Below are positions 25,181-33,932 of a stretch of 64,000 bases of DNA, piece after piece. The notes beneath the pieces were generated by a model, which worked only from the letters and a program-made list of their open reading frames with translations, had not been told where the DNA came from and did not search any database. Source of the stretch: Gammaproteobacteria bacterium (GTDB lineage: Bacteria > Pseudomonadota > Gammaproteobacteria > Eutrophobiales > Eutrophobiaceae); NCBI GenBank assembly GCA_021773235.1, contig JAJFKL010000041.1:23438-87437 (forward strand), given 5' to 3'. Position 1 is the first letter of the stretch. Every line of letters starts with the position of its first letter. The translations under genes were made by a program, and so were the position numbers.

Positions 25181-26543
25181 CGTATGCGTCAACACCCGGC
25201 AATGGTCTGTGATACTTAACAACTTCTCTATATGTTTTAGTCGCAGCTGCAATACCTTTTTCAACGTCTACCGGTATTCCCGCTTCTTCACATGCCATCA
25301 AGAAAGCAATAGAAGCAGCCATTGCGTGTTGTGGTTGTATACCGCCAGTCGCACAGAGACGCCAGCCCAGATTTGGCTCTCCTGGAATAGCGGCCGCTTC
25401 TACGCCGTGCTTTGAAAACATGATGTTAAGTACTTCCGTGATTTTTTTCACACCAAAACCTTCTGGTGATTTAACTGCCGTCACCGCATTTGATCGAAGA
25501 TGTTCTTCTTTTGCGACCAATTCAAAGCCTGCGGCCAGTACGGCTGCACGGTAGACTTCAGAACAATCTTTATGACGCTCGCATACGCGATCAATACCTT
25601 CGATGGCTAAAGTATCCAATGCCACAGCGAATTGAGCATAATTTCCTGGCGTTTCAATATGCAAGCCCATACTGTCCATCGCATCAATCATCTTGGTAAG
25701 GTGGAGGTAGTGTTGGCCTTTTTTAATGCCTGCATCTGCAAGCGCTTTGTCGGCTTCATATGCTTTCTCTACCGCTTTAGGGCTGAGCGAAAGCATGCCG
25801 ATACCGGGTGTACCCATGATTCCTTTTTGGCTACAGCCCATGAGCATGTCGATGCCCATTTCAGTCATATTGGCTGGCATACTGCCAATGGCAGAAATAC
25901 CGTCAATAACGACTAACGCAGGGTGCTTTAGTTCATCCAATAGGGCTCGTATTTTCTTAGGGTCAGTCGTCACGCCTGTACCGGTTTCGTTTAGCGGCGC
26001 CATAACTAACTGAACCTTATGTTCTGTGTCTTTTTCCAGGACTTCTCTACACTTGTCATAAGCTAGATCTTCACCAAGCTCACTTTTCAGACGTACTACA
26101 TTCCTACCCAGGTTTTCAACGCAGTTACCCATTGCCGTACTGAACGCACCGATCTCCATAGTGATAACGGCTGGTGTATCGGAATCGGCTTCGCTAGGGA
26201 AACGACATGAGCCTGCAGCCGCTTCTGTACCAGTGGTGCCTGAGCCGGTGAAGAACAATGCTCTACCACCTTCTTGCATACCGACCATCTTGGCGTACTC
26301 TGCGCGCACCGTTGTAAAAAATCGCGCGACGTCTGGACCACGCATACCGCGTGTCTGGGTTGATGAAAATTGATCCACCAGCTCAGAGCCCCAAGCAGGG
26401 CCCGGTGTCACGTTTATGATCTTGTTATGTGGAGACCAAACAGGATCTTTACCATCAAGAAATGTGTTTTCATTTGGTCCAACTTGATCCGTTTCGATAA
26501 GACGTCTAAGTCCGGAAAGTGGAGAGATTAATTCATTTGTCAT
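25173..26543 (-). CDS. class V aminotransferase, second candidate for serine-glyoxylate amination
   Basis: 456 residues from the ATG at 26543. The upstream start at 26618 would lie inside ppc and gives an unlikely N-terminus. Class V PLP motifs: INVTPGPAWGSELV, FFTGSGTTGTEAAAG, VVIDGISAIGSMPA and Lys240 in GCSQKGIMGTPG. It is longer than typical serine-glyoxylate aminotransferases (about 390-400). It is the last gene of the mcl-mtkA-mtkB-hpr-ppc series, so transamination of glyoxylate or a related oxoacid is the natural guess. It resembles neither the sga remnant nor the enzyme at 19168 closely; a 2-aminoethylphosphonate-type or other specificity remains possible. Confidence 0.8.
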   Translation of the reverse strand: MTNELISPLSGLRRLIETDQVGPNENTFLDGKDPVWSPHNKIINVTPGPAWGSELVDQFSSTQTRGMRGPDVARFFTTVRAEYAKMVGMQEGGRALFFTGSGTTGTEAAAGSCRFPSEADSDTPAVITMEIGAFSTAMGNCVENLGRNVVRLKSELGEDLAYDKCREVLEKDTEHKVQLVMAPLNETGTGVTTDPKKIRALLDELKHPALVVIDGISAIGSMPANMTEMGIDMLMGCSQKGIMGTPGIGMLSLSPKAVEKAYEADKALADAGIKKGQHYLHLTKMIDAMDSMGLHIETPGNYAQFAVALDTLAIEGIDRVCERHKDCSEVYRAAVLAAGFELVAKEEHLRSNAVTAVKSPEGFGVKKITEVLNIMFSKHGVEAAAIPGEPNLGWRLCATGGIQPQHAMAASIAFLMACEEAGIPVDVEKGIAAATKTYREVVKYHRPLPGVDAYGR

Positions 26544-26584
26544 TTTGAAGTACCCATAATTATTTATAAATTCGTTTCTGGTGA

Positions 26585-29332
26585 TTAACCCGTCCAGCCG
26601 AGACCGGCGGATATGCAATTTATTGATAACAACAACGGCACCAGGCCTTCCAACACATCATCACCCTCTTCCCGACTACGGAATTCCTTCACCAGCTGCA
26701 CTTGTTCCATGCCCGCTTGATAAAGGACAGGGGAACGGCGATTGAGTTTACGGCTGAATTTTTTGAAGCGTTCGCAGAGTTGTTCTTCGCCGGTGATCTT
26801 CAGCACCATTTCGACGGATAGCTTGTATTCCTCGACGACCATATTGAATACGGTGTCGCGGAGTTTTTCGTTTTCGACGAGTTTGGAATAGGACTCGGAA
26901 ACATCTAAATCGACCAGTGCTAGCGTCTTTTCAGCCTCATTAAGTATCAAGCGAAACAAGCGTGTGTCGTTGAACATGCTCTTCAGTAGCGCTTCGCCTT
27001 CGGCACCACGTTCATCGATAAATGATTTCAATGCGGTACCGACACCATACCAACCGGGTACGAGGTGTCGGTTTTGTGTCCAGGCAAAGACCCACGGTAT
27101 TGCGCGTAGATCGCTTAATGATTTCGCGCCAAAGCGTCTGGCGGGTCGCGAACCGATATTCATCTTTGCCAGTTCTTCTACGGGACTTGCCGCGCTGTAA
27201 TAATCGATCAGGTCGTCTGTCTCGGCCAATTCGCGATATTTATTAAAGGCGAGTTCGGACAGGCTTTCCATCGCCACATCAAACTCTGGCGTTGGTTTTA
27301 ATTCTTCTTCGTCTAATGACTTTATGGTGTGTTCAAACACACTCGCGGCCAACAGTTCCATCTGGTACTGCGCAGTACCCTCATTGGCATACTTAGATGA
27401 GACCACTTCACCCTGTTCGGTGATACGCATTTGTCCGTGAATTGATCCTGCAGGTTGAGCAGCGATGGCATGTCCGGTGGGTGCGCCACCACGACTGACC
27501 GATCCGCCTCTACCGTGAAAGAAGGAGATTGGAATACCTGCTTCCTCCCCTGTTTTGGTTAGATTGGCCTGCGCCTTGGTCAATTCCCAGTTTGCAGTGA
27601 GGTAGCCACCGTCTTTATTGGAATCGGAATAACCGATCATGACTTCTTGTACACCGGTGAGATGTTTGATGGATTGTTTGATGATCGGAATCGTAAATAA
27701 CTCGGTCATCATCTCGGGGCCGCGTTGTAGATCATCAATCGTTTCAAACAAGGGGACGATGGGTAAGGAACAGTAAGCTTCGCCATCCTTCTCTTCAAAC
27801 AAGCCGGCCATCTTTGCCAGTAAATAGATACCCAGCACATCACTGACCGACTGCGTCATCGATAAGATGAAATGACCGAAGGCCTCGCGATCCATTTTTT
27901 TCATCATCTTTGCAGACATTTGGAACAAGCCGAGTGTCGATGCGGAGGCTTCGTCCAGATTAGAAAACTGCGGTAGATTTTCGCCTAAGGGTTTATTAAT
28001 CTCTTCCAGCAACAAGGCCTTCCATTCGTCACTATCCAAACTAGGTGGTTCTGCATCATGCCCGTGCATGGCTTTATAAATAGCAATCAGCGTATTGTTT
28101 GTTGTTGTTGAATTCTCGCGCAGATCAAGTCGCGCACTGCGAAAGCGAAACGCTTCGGCTTCTTGTAATAGTGGAATGACATGCGTGCGGGAGAGCTGTC
28201 GGCAATCGGCTTCGCGTAAGCCAGACATGAGTTGTTTGATGTGTGTGATGAATTCATCAGCATCGACATAGCGGATACCACTATAGTGTCCTGCTTCATC
28301 GCTCTCTAAAGTACCGCGTAGCTTAATCAGCATGCAGGTTAGGAATTGACGGAACACTTCGCCCGGGTTTCTCTCCGAGACATGTTCCAGTTCGTCGATA
28401 CCTTTTAGTATCGCTTGCAGATCGTCTTCAAAGGATTTTGCCAAGTTGATATTGGTACTGGACATACTCAGGTGTTCGACCAAGTCTTCTAGTCGCTCAA
28501 TATAATGTACCAACACCATCTGCCGATGCTTTAATAGTGTCTCTTTAGTCACATCGTTAGTAACAAAAGGATTACCATCGCGATCACCACCGATCCATGA
28601 ACCAAACTGGAAGAAGGGTTGCAGGGTAAAATCAGTGTCGGGGTAGCTTTGCTTTAACGCCCATTTTAATTTTTCATGTGTCTCGGGGACACGTTCATAT
28701 AATGATTGCTCGAAGAAATGTAATCCCCACACCACTTCTTGCGGTACTGATGGTTTTTCCAGACGTAGTTCGCCGGTTAACCAGAGCAGGTCGATCTCGT
28801 TACGCAAACCATCAATAAATTTTTGACGCTCGCGCTCTGTCCAACGTTCACCTTCCAGTCGATAGAGCAAGACATAGATACGACGGTGTATCTCTAATAC
28901 CGTGACGCGCTTGGCTTCAGTAGGGTGCGCGGTTAATGTCGGACGTATATGCGCAACATCTAATAGTTTTTGAACCTCTTCGGCACTGACGCCTGATTCA
29001 CTGGCTTGTTTAAAGACATTGGCAAAGGTACCCGGTACATTTTCTAATCCATTTTCTTTTTCCGCCATACGTCGACGACGCATACCGGTATTTTCTTCCG
29101 CGACATTGAGTAACTGAAACCAGATACCCCAAGCCTGTAGGATACCCAATAATATATCTTTATTACCCGGCGGGATCGCCAACTCGCCACGGACATAGGG
29201 CAGTATCTCGCTATGGCGCTGTTCAATAACTTGAATGAGTTGATCGGTCAGAATGCCAACCACTTCTTTAGCGTAACTCGCTGAAGCGGCATCGAGAGTA
29301 CGTTCGTTAGATTCGACTTGTGCTGGTGTCAT
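26585..29332 (-). CDS. ppc: phosphoenolpyruvate carboxylase
   Basis: 915 residues, the expected size. Carboxylates PEP to oxaloacetate, the second carbon-fixing step of the serine cycle. Catalytic motifs: LTAHPTEAKR with His136, GSWIGGDRDGNPFVT, GYSDSNKDGGYLTANWEL and FHGRGGSVSRGGAPTG. The C-terminus is GLGWTG instead of the usual NTG ending; the final Gly, needed for activity in known enzymes, is kept. It lies in series with hydroxypyruvate reductase upstream (121 bases, with a long hairpin) and the aminotransferase downstream (41 bases). It is a divergent form compared with the E. coli enzyme, as serine-cycle versions often are. Confidence 0.95.
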   Translation of the reverse strand: MTPAQVESNERTLDAASASYAKEVVGILTDQLIQVIEQRHSEILPYVRGELAIPPGNKDILLGILQAWGIWFQLLNVAEENTGMRRRRMAEKENGLENVPGTFANVFKQASESGVSAEEVQKLLDVAHIRPTLTAHPTEAKRVTVLEIHRRIYVLLYRLEGERWTERERQKFIDGLRNEIDLLWLTGELRLEKPSVPQEVVWGLHFFEQSLYERVPETHEKLKWALKQSYPDTDFTLQPFFQFGSWIGGDRDGNPFVTNDVTKETLLKHRQMVLVHYIERLEDLVEHLSMSSTNINLAKSFEDDLQAILKGIDELEHVSERNPGEVFRQFLTCMLIKLRGTLESDEAGHYSGIRYVDADEFITHIKQLMSGLREADCRQLSRTHVIPLLQEAEAFRFRSARLDLRENSTTTNNTLIAIYKAMHGHDAEPPSLDSDEWKALLLEEINKPLGENLPQFSNLDEASASTLGLFQMSAKMMKKMDREAFGHFILSMTQSVSDVLGIYLLAKMAGLFEEKDGEAYCSLPIVPLFETIDDLQRGPEMMTELFTIPIIKQSIKHLTGVQEVMIGYSDSNKDGGYLTANWELTKAQANLTKTGEEAGIPISFFHGRGGSVSRGGAPTGHAIAAQPAGSIHGQMRITEQGEVVSSKYANEGTAQYQMELLAASVFEHTIKSLDEEELKPTPEFDVAMESLSELAFNKYRELAETDDLIDYYSAASPVEELAKMNIGSRPARRFGAKSLSDLRAIPWVFAWTQNRHLVPGWYGVGTALKSFIDERGAEGEALLKSMFNDTRLFRLILNEAEKTLALVDLDVSESYSKLVENEKLRDTVFNMVVEEYKLSVEMVLKITGEEQLCERFKKFSRKLNRRSPVLYQAGMEQVQLVKEFRSREEGDDVLEGLVPLLLSINCISAGLGWTG

Positions 29333-29383
29333 AAAAACTACCTACAATTTAATAGTGGTATTTCTTAATACTATGTTATTAAA

Positions 29384-29439
29384 AATAGCGCTGTAGCTCC
29401 GTGTAAGAGGGGCCCAAACACGGAGCTAGCAACGCTATT
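29384..29439. other. long stem-loop between hydroxypyruvate reductase and ppc
   Basis: AATAGCG / CGCTATT outer arms and AGCTCCGTGT / ACACGGAGCT inner arms form an interrupted 17-bp stem. There is no T run on the minus strand after it, so a processing or stabilising hairpin is more likely than a terminator. Confidence 0.6.
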
Positions 29440-29453
29440 ACAAAAAGACCTTG

Positions 29454-30428
29454 CTAGGCGACGCGGTCGCCCGGTTCATCACCATCGAAAAATGCCTTTA
29501 CATTGGCGAGTGAGCGTAAGCCCATAGCAACGCGGGTTTCTGTTGTTGCGCTACCCAAGTGCGGCAGCAGAACGACATTTTCCATCGACAATAAGTCTTC
29601 GGTCACCGTCGGTTCTTTGGCGAACACATCCAAACCAGCACCTGCAATAACACCATCCTTTAATGCTTGTACCAATGCAGGCTCATCAACCACATCACCG
29701 CGTGCGGTGTTGATCAAGAACGCTGAATTTTTCATCATGCCTAAACGTTCGGCATTCATCAGGTTGGTATTCGCACCACCACCCGGACAATGCAAGGTGA
29801 CAAAGTCTGCGCCTTTAAGGACGTCTTCAACGGTGTCCAATTGTGTCGCACTGAATTTTTTAATCACCTCATCCTTTGGCGGATACGGATCATAAAAGCT
29901 GATTTCCATGCCAAACCCAAAGTGTGCTTTTTGGGCTACTGCCTGCGCAATACGACCAAAACCAATAAAGCCGAGTTTCTTACCAGTCACCTTGGTTGCC
30001 AACATATGCGTTGGACACCAACCATCCCACTTCTTGTCGCGTACCAAACGTTCGCCTTCGCCGACGCGACGCGAGACCGTCAACAACAAGCTCATGGCAA
30101 TATCGGCTGTACAATCGGTCAAGACTTCAGGCGTGTTTGTAACAACAACACCTGCCGCTTTCGCGGCGTCGGTATCGATGTTATTAAAACCGACACCAAA
30201 GTTTGAAACGATCTTGCACTTGCGTCCATCGACAGCAAAGATATCTGAATTGATTTGAAAATCAGAAACTGTTGGGCAAATCGCATCTGCAGTTTGCATT
30301 GCAGCTTTAAGCTCATCGACTGACATCTTGTGGTCGTCTTCGTTCAAGACAACATCAAACAGTTCTTGTGCTTTAGCCTCTGCTTCTGCAGGCCACTTGC
30401 GGGTTAATATTACCTTTGGTTTACTCAC
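29454..30428 (-). CDS. D-2-hydroxyacid dehydrogenase, probable hydroxypyruvate reductase
   Basis: 324 residues of the NAD(P)-dependent D-isomer-specific dehydrogenase family. The dinucleotide motif is KLGFIGFGRIAQAVAQKA; catalytic residues are Arg in NTARGDVVDE, Glu in DVFAKEPT and His in LLPHLGSATTET. In the serine cycle this enzyme reduces hydroxypyruvate to glycerate. Its place between mtkB and ppc supports that role over phosphoglycerate or lactate dehydrogenase. The start is a GTG (30426-30428) with GGGAGA upstream. HprA-like, but the symbol is withheld because subfamilies are hard to separate by eye. Confidence 0.88.
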   Translation of the reverse strand: MSKPKVILTRKWPAEAEAKAQELFDVVLNEDDHKMSVDELKAAMQTADAICPTVSDFQINSDIFAVDGRKCKIVSNFGVGFNNIDTDAAKAAGVVVTNTPEVLTDCTADIAMSLLLTVSRRVGEGERLVRDKKWDGWCPTHMLATKVTGKKLGFIGFGRIAQAVAQKAHFGFGMEISFYDPYPPKDEVIKKFSATQLDTVEDVLKGADFVTLHCPGGGANTNLMNAERLGMMKNSAFLINTARGDVVDEPALVQALKDGVIAGAGLDVFAKEPTVTEDLLSMENVVLLPHLGSATTETRVAMGLRSLANVKAFFDGDEPGDRVA

Positions 30429-30489
30429 TTATAGTCTCCCATAAATATAATTTAATAGTAGATGACCGCCATGGATGGCGGAAATACTT

Positions 30490-30534
30490 GCAATGCATGG
30501 ACCTCGGTACCCCCTTGAGGGGTGTGCAATTGCA
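30490..30534 (-). repeat. hairpin repeat element, copy 3
   Basis: Inverse orientation of copies 1 and 2: on the minus strand CACACCCCTCAAGGGGGTAC then CGAGGTCCA. The arms extend to CTTGCAATTGCA and TGCATTGCAAG, longer than in the other copies and again complementary. Lies in the mtkB-hpr gap. Confidence 0.75.
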
Positions 30535-30591
30535 AGTGCATTTTTATCATCTCCAATCCGATAATTAATTTTTACAAAATTCTTTATATTT

Positions 30592-30696
30592 GCCACAGAG
30601 AACACAGAGGTCTCAGAGAAAGTCAAAAGCACTTAAGCTTTCTGATGTGTCATTAACATGTACTGTTATCTTTTTTTTCTCTGTGTACTCTGTGGC
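30592..30696. repeat. MITE-like element with 18-bp terminal inverted repeats
   Basis: Left end GCCACAGAGAACACAGAG (30592-30609), right end CTCTGTGTACTCTGTGGC (30679-30696); 17 of 18 positions pair. The total is 105 bp with no coding potential. It sits in the 280-base gap between mtkB and hydroxypyruvate reductase, which also holds hairpin element copy 3. Confidence 0.8.
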
Positions 30697-30708
30697 TTAT
30701 TTATTTCT

Positions 30709-31599
30709 TTAGCTTACTTTTGCTAAAACTTCTTGTACGACTGAAGCAAACGATGATGGATTAGGTACGACATGCACACCACATTCCTGAAGTATTTCTA
30801 CTTTTTCTGCGGCACTTTCGCCAACAGCAGAAATAATCGCGCCAGCATGACCCATGCGACGTCCTTTAGGTGCGGTCAATCCAGCAACATAACCAATAAC
30901 CGGTTTGGACATGTTTTCTTTTGCCCACATTGCTGCATCAACTTCTTGTGGTCCACCAATCTCACCAATGATAACAACCGCATCAGTTTGATCATCTTCT
31001 TCAAAGGCGGCTAAATGATCGCGGAAAGAACTACCGTTGATAGGATCGCCACCAATACCAATACTGGAAGACACACCAATACCCACGTCTTTCATCTGTG
31101 AAGCGGCTTCGTAACCTAATGTACCGGAACGACCGACGATGCCCACATTACCCTGAAGATAAATATGGCCCGGCATGATACCCATCATGCATTTCCCAGG
31201 ACTAATAGAACCGGCACAGTTAGGTCCAGTCAAAATCATCTTGCTATCTGATCTGTAACGGCGCATGTAACGTTTAACACGGATCATATCCTGTGAAGGG
31301 ATACCATCGGTGATTGCTACGCAGTATCGAATACCGGCATCTGCCGCTTCCATAATACTGTCTGCTGCAAACGGTGGTGGTACAAAGATAATACTTGCAT
31401 CAGCCTCGGTTGCTTCGACCGCTTCTTTCATCGTATTGAACACTGGTTTATCCAGATGTTTAGTACCGCCTTTGCCCGGCGTGACACCACCGACAACATT
31501 AGTACCGTACTTAATCATGTCGGTCGCATGGAAAGAACCAATTTGACCGGTAAAACCTTGAACTAAAACTTTTGTATTTTCATCTAAATGAATTGCCAT
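30709..31599 (-). CDS. mtkB: malate-CoA ligase, alpha (small) subunit
   Basis: 296 residues of the succinyl-CoA synthetase alpha family: KVLVQGFTGQIGSFHATDMI, the CoA-binding fold, LTGPNCAGSISPGKCMMGIM, GRSGTLGYEA, and the phospho-histidine in GRRMGHAGAIIS. Together with MtkA it makes malyl-CoA from malate, CoA and ATP. Linkage to malyl-CoA lyase, hydroxypyruvate reductase and ppc, and the absence of sucAB, favour malate-CoA ligase over the TCA-cycle SucD. It lies 12 bases after mtkA. Confidence 0.88.
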   Translation of the reverse strand: MAIHLDENTKVLVQGFTGQIGSFHATDMIKYGTNVVGGVTPGKGGTKHLDKPVFNTMKEAVEATEADASIIFVPPPFAADSIMEAADAGIRYCVAITDGIPSQDMIRVKRYMRRYRSDSKMILTGPNCAGSISPGKCMMGIMPGHIYLQGNVGIVGRSGTLGYEAASQMKDVGIGVSSSIGIGGDPINGSSFRDHLAAFEEDDQTDAVVIIGEIGGPQEVDAAMWAKENMSKPVIGYVAGLTAPKGRRMGHAGAIISAVGESAAEKVEILQECGVHVVPNPSSFASVVQEVLAKVS

Positions 31600-31611
31600 A
31601 ATCGTTTCCCC

Positions 31612-32787
31612 TTACTTACCAGTCGTTTCTTTCCAGACAGCAACAGCTTTATCTGCCGCTTCCTTCAAGGTATCAGCCATAATAATTGGCAGGCCACTAT
31701 CGATAAGAATCTTGCGACCCTCTTCGACATTCGTACCTGATAATCTAACGACTAGTGGGACTTTAAGATCGATTTGTTGAACGGCCTGAACCACGCCTTC
31801 GGCGATCCAGTCACAACGGTTAATACCCGCGAAGATGTTAACCAGAATACATTCAACCTTGTCATCTGAGAGCACAAGATTAAACGCCTTGGTGGTACGT
31901 TCTGGTGATGCACCACCACCGATGTCTAAAAAGTTGGCAGGTTCGCCGCCGGCATGCATGATCATATCCATGGTCGCCATTGCTAAACCGGCGCCATTAA
32001 TAATACAACCGATGTTGCCGTCCAGTCCGACATAACTCAGTCCACGATCTGCTGCACGCATTTCACGCGCATCTTCTTGAGACTTATCTCTGAGTTCAGC
32101 GATGTTGCTGTGACGAAATAATGCGTTATCGTCAAAACCCATCTTTGCATCGACTGCCATGATGTTGCCTTCTTTGGTAACCACCAATGGATTGATCTCA
32201 ACCATGGTCGCGTCCAAATCACGCATCGCTCGGTAACAACCTAAGATAGTTGTGACGGCTTGATTGACCTGTGATTTATCCAGACCTAATGCAAAGGCAA
32301 TTTCGCGTGCCTGAAACGGCTGCATACCGACTGCTGCTTCGACTGCAATCTTGATGATCGATTCAGGTTTGGTAACCGCAAGTTCTTCGATCTCCATACC
32401 GCCTTCAGCAGAAGCAACAACGGTGACACTTTCGTTAGCACGATCTAATACAAAGGCGAGATAGATTTCACGTTCAATATTACAACCCGCTTCTATATAT
32501 AAGCGATGGCAAATCTTGCCCTGTGGGCCTGTTTGATGCGTTATCAATTTTGCGCCGAGTAATTCTTCGGCGGCCTTTGAAACTTCATCTTCTGTTTTAC
32601 AAACTTTAATACCGCCTGCCTTACCACGTGCACCGGAATGAATTTGAGCCTTAACGACCCAGACTTCACCACCAATCTCTATAGCACGATAGGCTGCTTG
32701 TTCGGGACTGTAGGCGAGTCCGCCTTTGCCAATCGGCACACCATAATCTGCAAGTATTTCTTTAGACTGATATTCATGAATATCCAT
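31612..32787 (-). CDS. mtkA: malate-CoA ligase, beta (large) subunit
   Basis: 391 residues with the ATP-grasp fold of the SucC/MtkA family: [51 protein letters not shown], and the nucleotide/phosphate loop [14 protein letters not shown] then [16 protein letters not shown] lies 7 bases before the ATG, one of the best ribosome binding sites in the window. Product and partner as for mtkB. It precedes mtkB and follows mcl in the serine-cycle run. Confidence 0.88.
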   Translation of the reverse strand: MDIHEYQSKEILADYGVPIGKGGLAYSPEQAAYRAIEIGGEVWVVKAQIHSGARGKAGGIKVCKTEDEVSKAAEELLGAKLITHQTGPQGKICHRLYIEAGCNIEREIYLAFVLDRANESVTVVASAEGGMEIEELAVTKPESIIKIAVEAAVGMQPFQAREIAFALGLDKSQVNQAVTTILGCYRAMRDLDATMVEINPLVVTKEGNIMAVDAKMGFDDNALFRHSNIAELRDKSQEDAREMRAADRGLSYVGLDGNIGCIINGAGLAMATMDMIMHAGGEPANFLDIGGGASPERTTKAFNLVLSDDKVECILVNIFAGINRCDWIAEGVVQAVQQIDLKVPLVVRLSGTNVEEGRKILIDSGLPIIMADTLKEAADKAVAVWKETTGK

Positions 32788-32829
32788 GAGTTCAACCTCC
32801 TAATAGTTTTGAATTATATTTTATTGAGT

Positions 32830-33777
32830 TTATTTGCCTGCGATTTGATCGGCTTGCGCAATTACGTTGCGCGCCATACGCTCGGAAGCGATATCAATCA
32901 TCTTGCCATCTAATTGTGCTGCACCCTTACCGGCCTTGGCCGCTTCTTCAAGTGCTTCGAGTACACGACGTGCACGAGTCACTTCTGCATCAGGTGGCGA
33001 CATCACTTCATTGGCCAATTCAATTTGCGATGGGTGTATTGCCCATTTACCTTCATATCCCAAAGCGGCAACGCGACGCGCTGCTTCTCTAAAAGCATCG
33101 GCATCACTGAAATCACCAAACGGGCCATCAATAGCACGTAGGCCATAGGCGCGACATGCCGTTAGCATTTGCACCTGTGCGGCATGCCATTGGTCAATCT
33201 CAACACCCTTACAAGCATAATCCGGATTTAAACCACCAATCACGGTAGTACGTGAGCGTAGGCTGGCAGCATAATCTGCTACGCCAAAGTGGAAGGCTTC
33301 GAGACGAGGGCTTGCCTGTGCAATGCTGAATACGTTTGCGCCACCGAGTGCGGTTTCAATCAAACATTCAAGACCGATTTTTTTCTTCAGTCCCATTGCG
33401 GTTTCGATTTGGGTCACCATCATATCGATGGCATAAACATCTTCTGCAGTTCCTACTTTAGGAATCAGAATGGTATCCAGATTGTTACCCGCTTGCTCCA
33501 GAATATCGACAACGTCACGATACATATAATGTGTATCCAGACCATTGATTCGCACGGACATGGTTTTGTTGCCCCAATCGATATCATTCAATCCTTCAAT
33601 GATATTTTTGCGTGCTTGTTCCTTATCGTCTGGAACAACGGCATCTTCACAATCAAGAAAAATATAATCGGCGTCGCTCTTGGCGGCCTTTTCGAACATC
33701 CCTGGATTGGAACCGGGGACGGCTAACTCACTTCTTTGTAGACGCGCACGCGCCTGCTCATACTGTGTAAAACTCAT
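32830..33777 (-). CDS. mcl: malyl-CoA lyase
   Basis: 315 residues of the CitE-like aldolase family. VPGSNPGMFEKAAKSDADYI, FLDCEDAVVPDDKEQAR, VRINGLDTHYMYRD, LIETALGGANVFSIA and KWAIHPSQIELANEV match malyl-CoA/beta-methylmalyl-CoA lyases. The Arg, Glu and Asp that hold Mg2+ and CoA thioester are in these segments. It cleaves malyl-CoA into glyoxylate and acetyl-CoA, which regenerates the serine-cycle acceptor. GGAGGG precedes the ATG at 33777. First intact gene of the run, after the sga remnant. Confidence 0.92.
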   Translation of the reverse strand: MSFTQYEQARARLQRSELAVPGSNPGMFEKAAKSDADYIFLDCEDAVVPDDKEQARKNIIEGLNDIDWGNKTMSVRINGLDTHYMYRDVVDILEQAGNNLDTILIPKVGTAEDVYAIDMMVTQIETAMGLKKKIGLECLIETALGGANVFSIAQASPRLEAFHFGVADYAASLRSRTTVIGGLNPDYACKGVEIDQWHAAQVQMLTACRAYGLRAIDGPFGDFSDADAFREAARRVAALGYEGKWAIHPSQIELANEVMSPPDAEVTRARRVLEALEEAAKAGKGAAQLDGKMIDIASERMARNVIAQADQIAGK

Positions 33778-33883
33778 ACTGATTACCCTCCGTTTTACTA
33801 ATTACTACAGGATGCAATTAGCAAAAACTTATTAAAACACTAAATAACAGAATACCCAGCACCGAAACACCGGGATGGTTTTA

Positions 33884-33911
33884 TAAAAAAAATAGCGGGC
33901 TCTACGCCCGC
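33884..33911 (-). terminator. terminator after the sga remnant
   Basis: On the minus strand GCGGGC / GCCCGC (33895-33900 and 33906-33911) with a 5-base loop, then TATTTTTTTT. It is intact although the gene before it has decayed, and it separates the remnant from mcl. Confidence 0.88.
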
Positions 33912-33932
33912 CATTAAGCTTGGTTTTTATTA

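Noticed and set aside
26964..27246. Frames opposite ppc and other long genes
   Set aside because: They mirror the codon pattern of the strong gene on the other strand, lack starts with ribosome sites and match no family.
15036..30534. Hairpin elements as integron attC sites
   Set aside because: They lack the attC R-box sequence GTTRRRY and there is no integrase gene or cassette array; genes between copies run as operons.
30709..32787. sucCD of the TCA cycle
   Set aside because: Fold is the same, but neighbours are mcl, hydroxypyruvate reductase and ppc, and no sucAB or other TCA gene adjoins; malate-CoA ligase is the better call.
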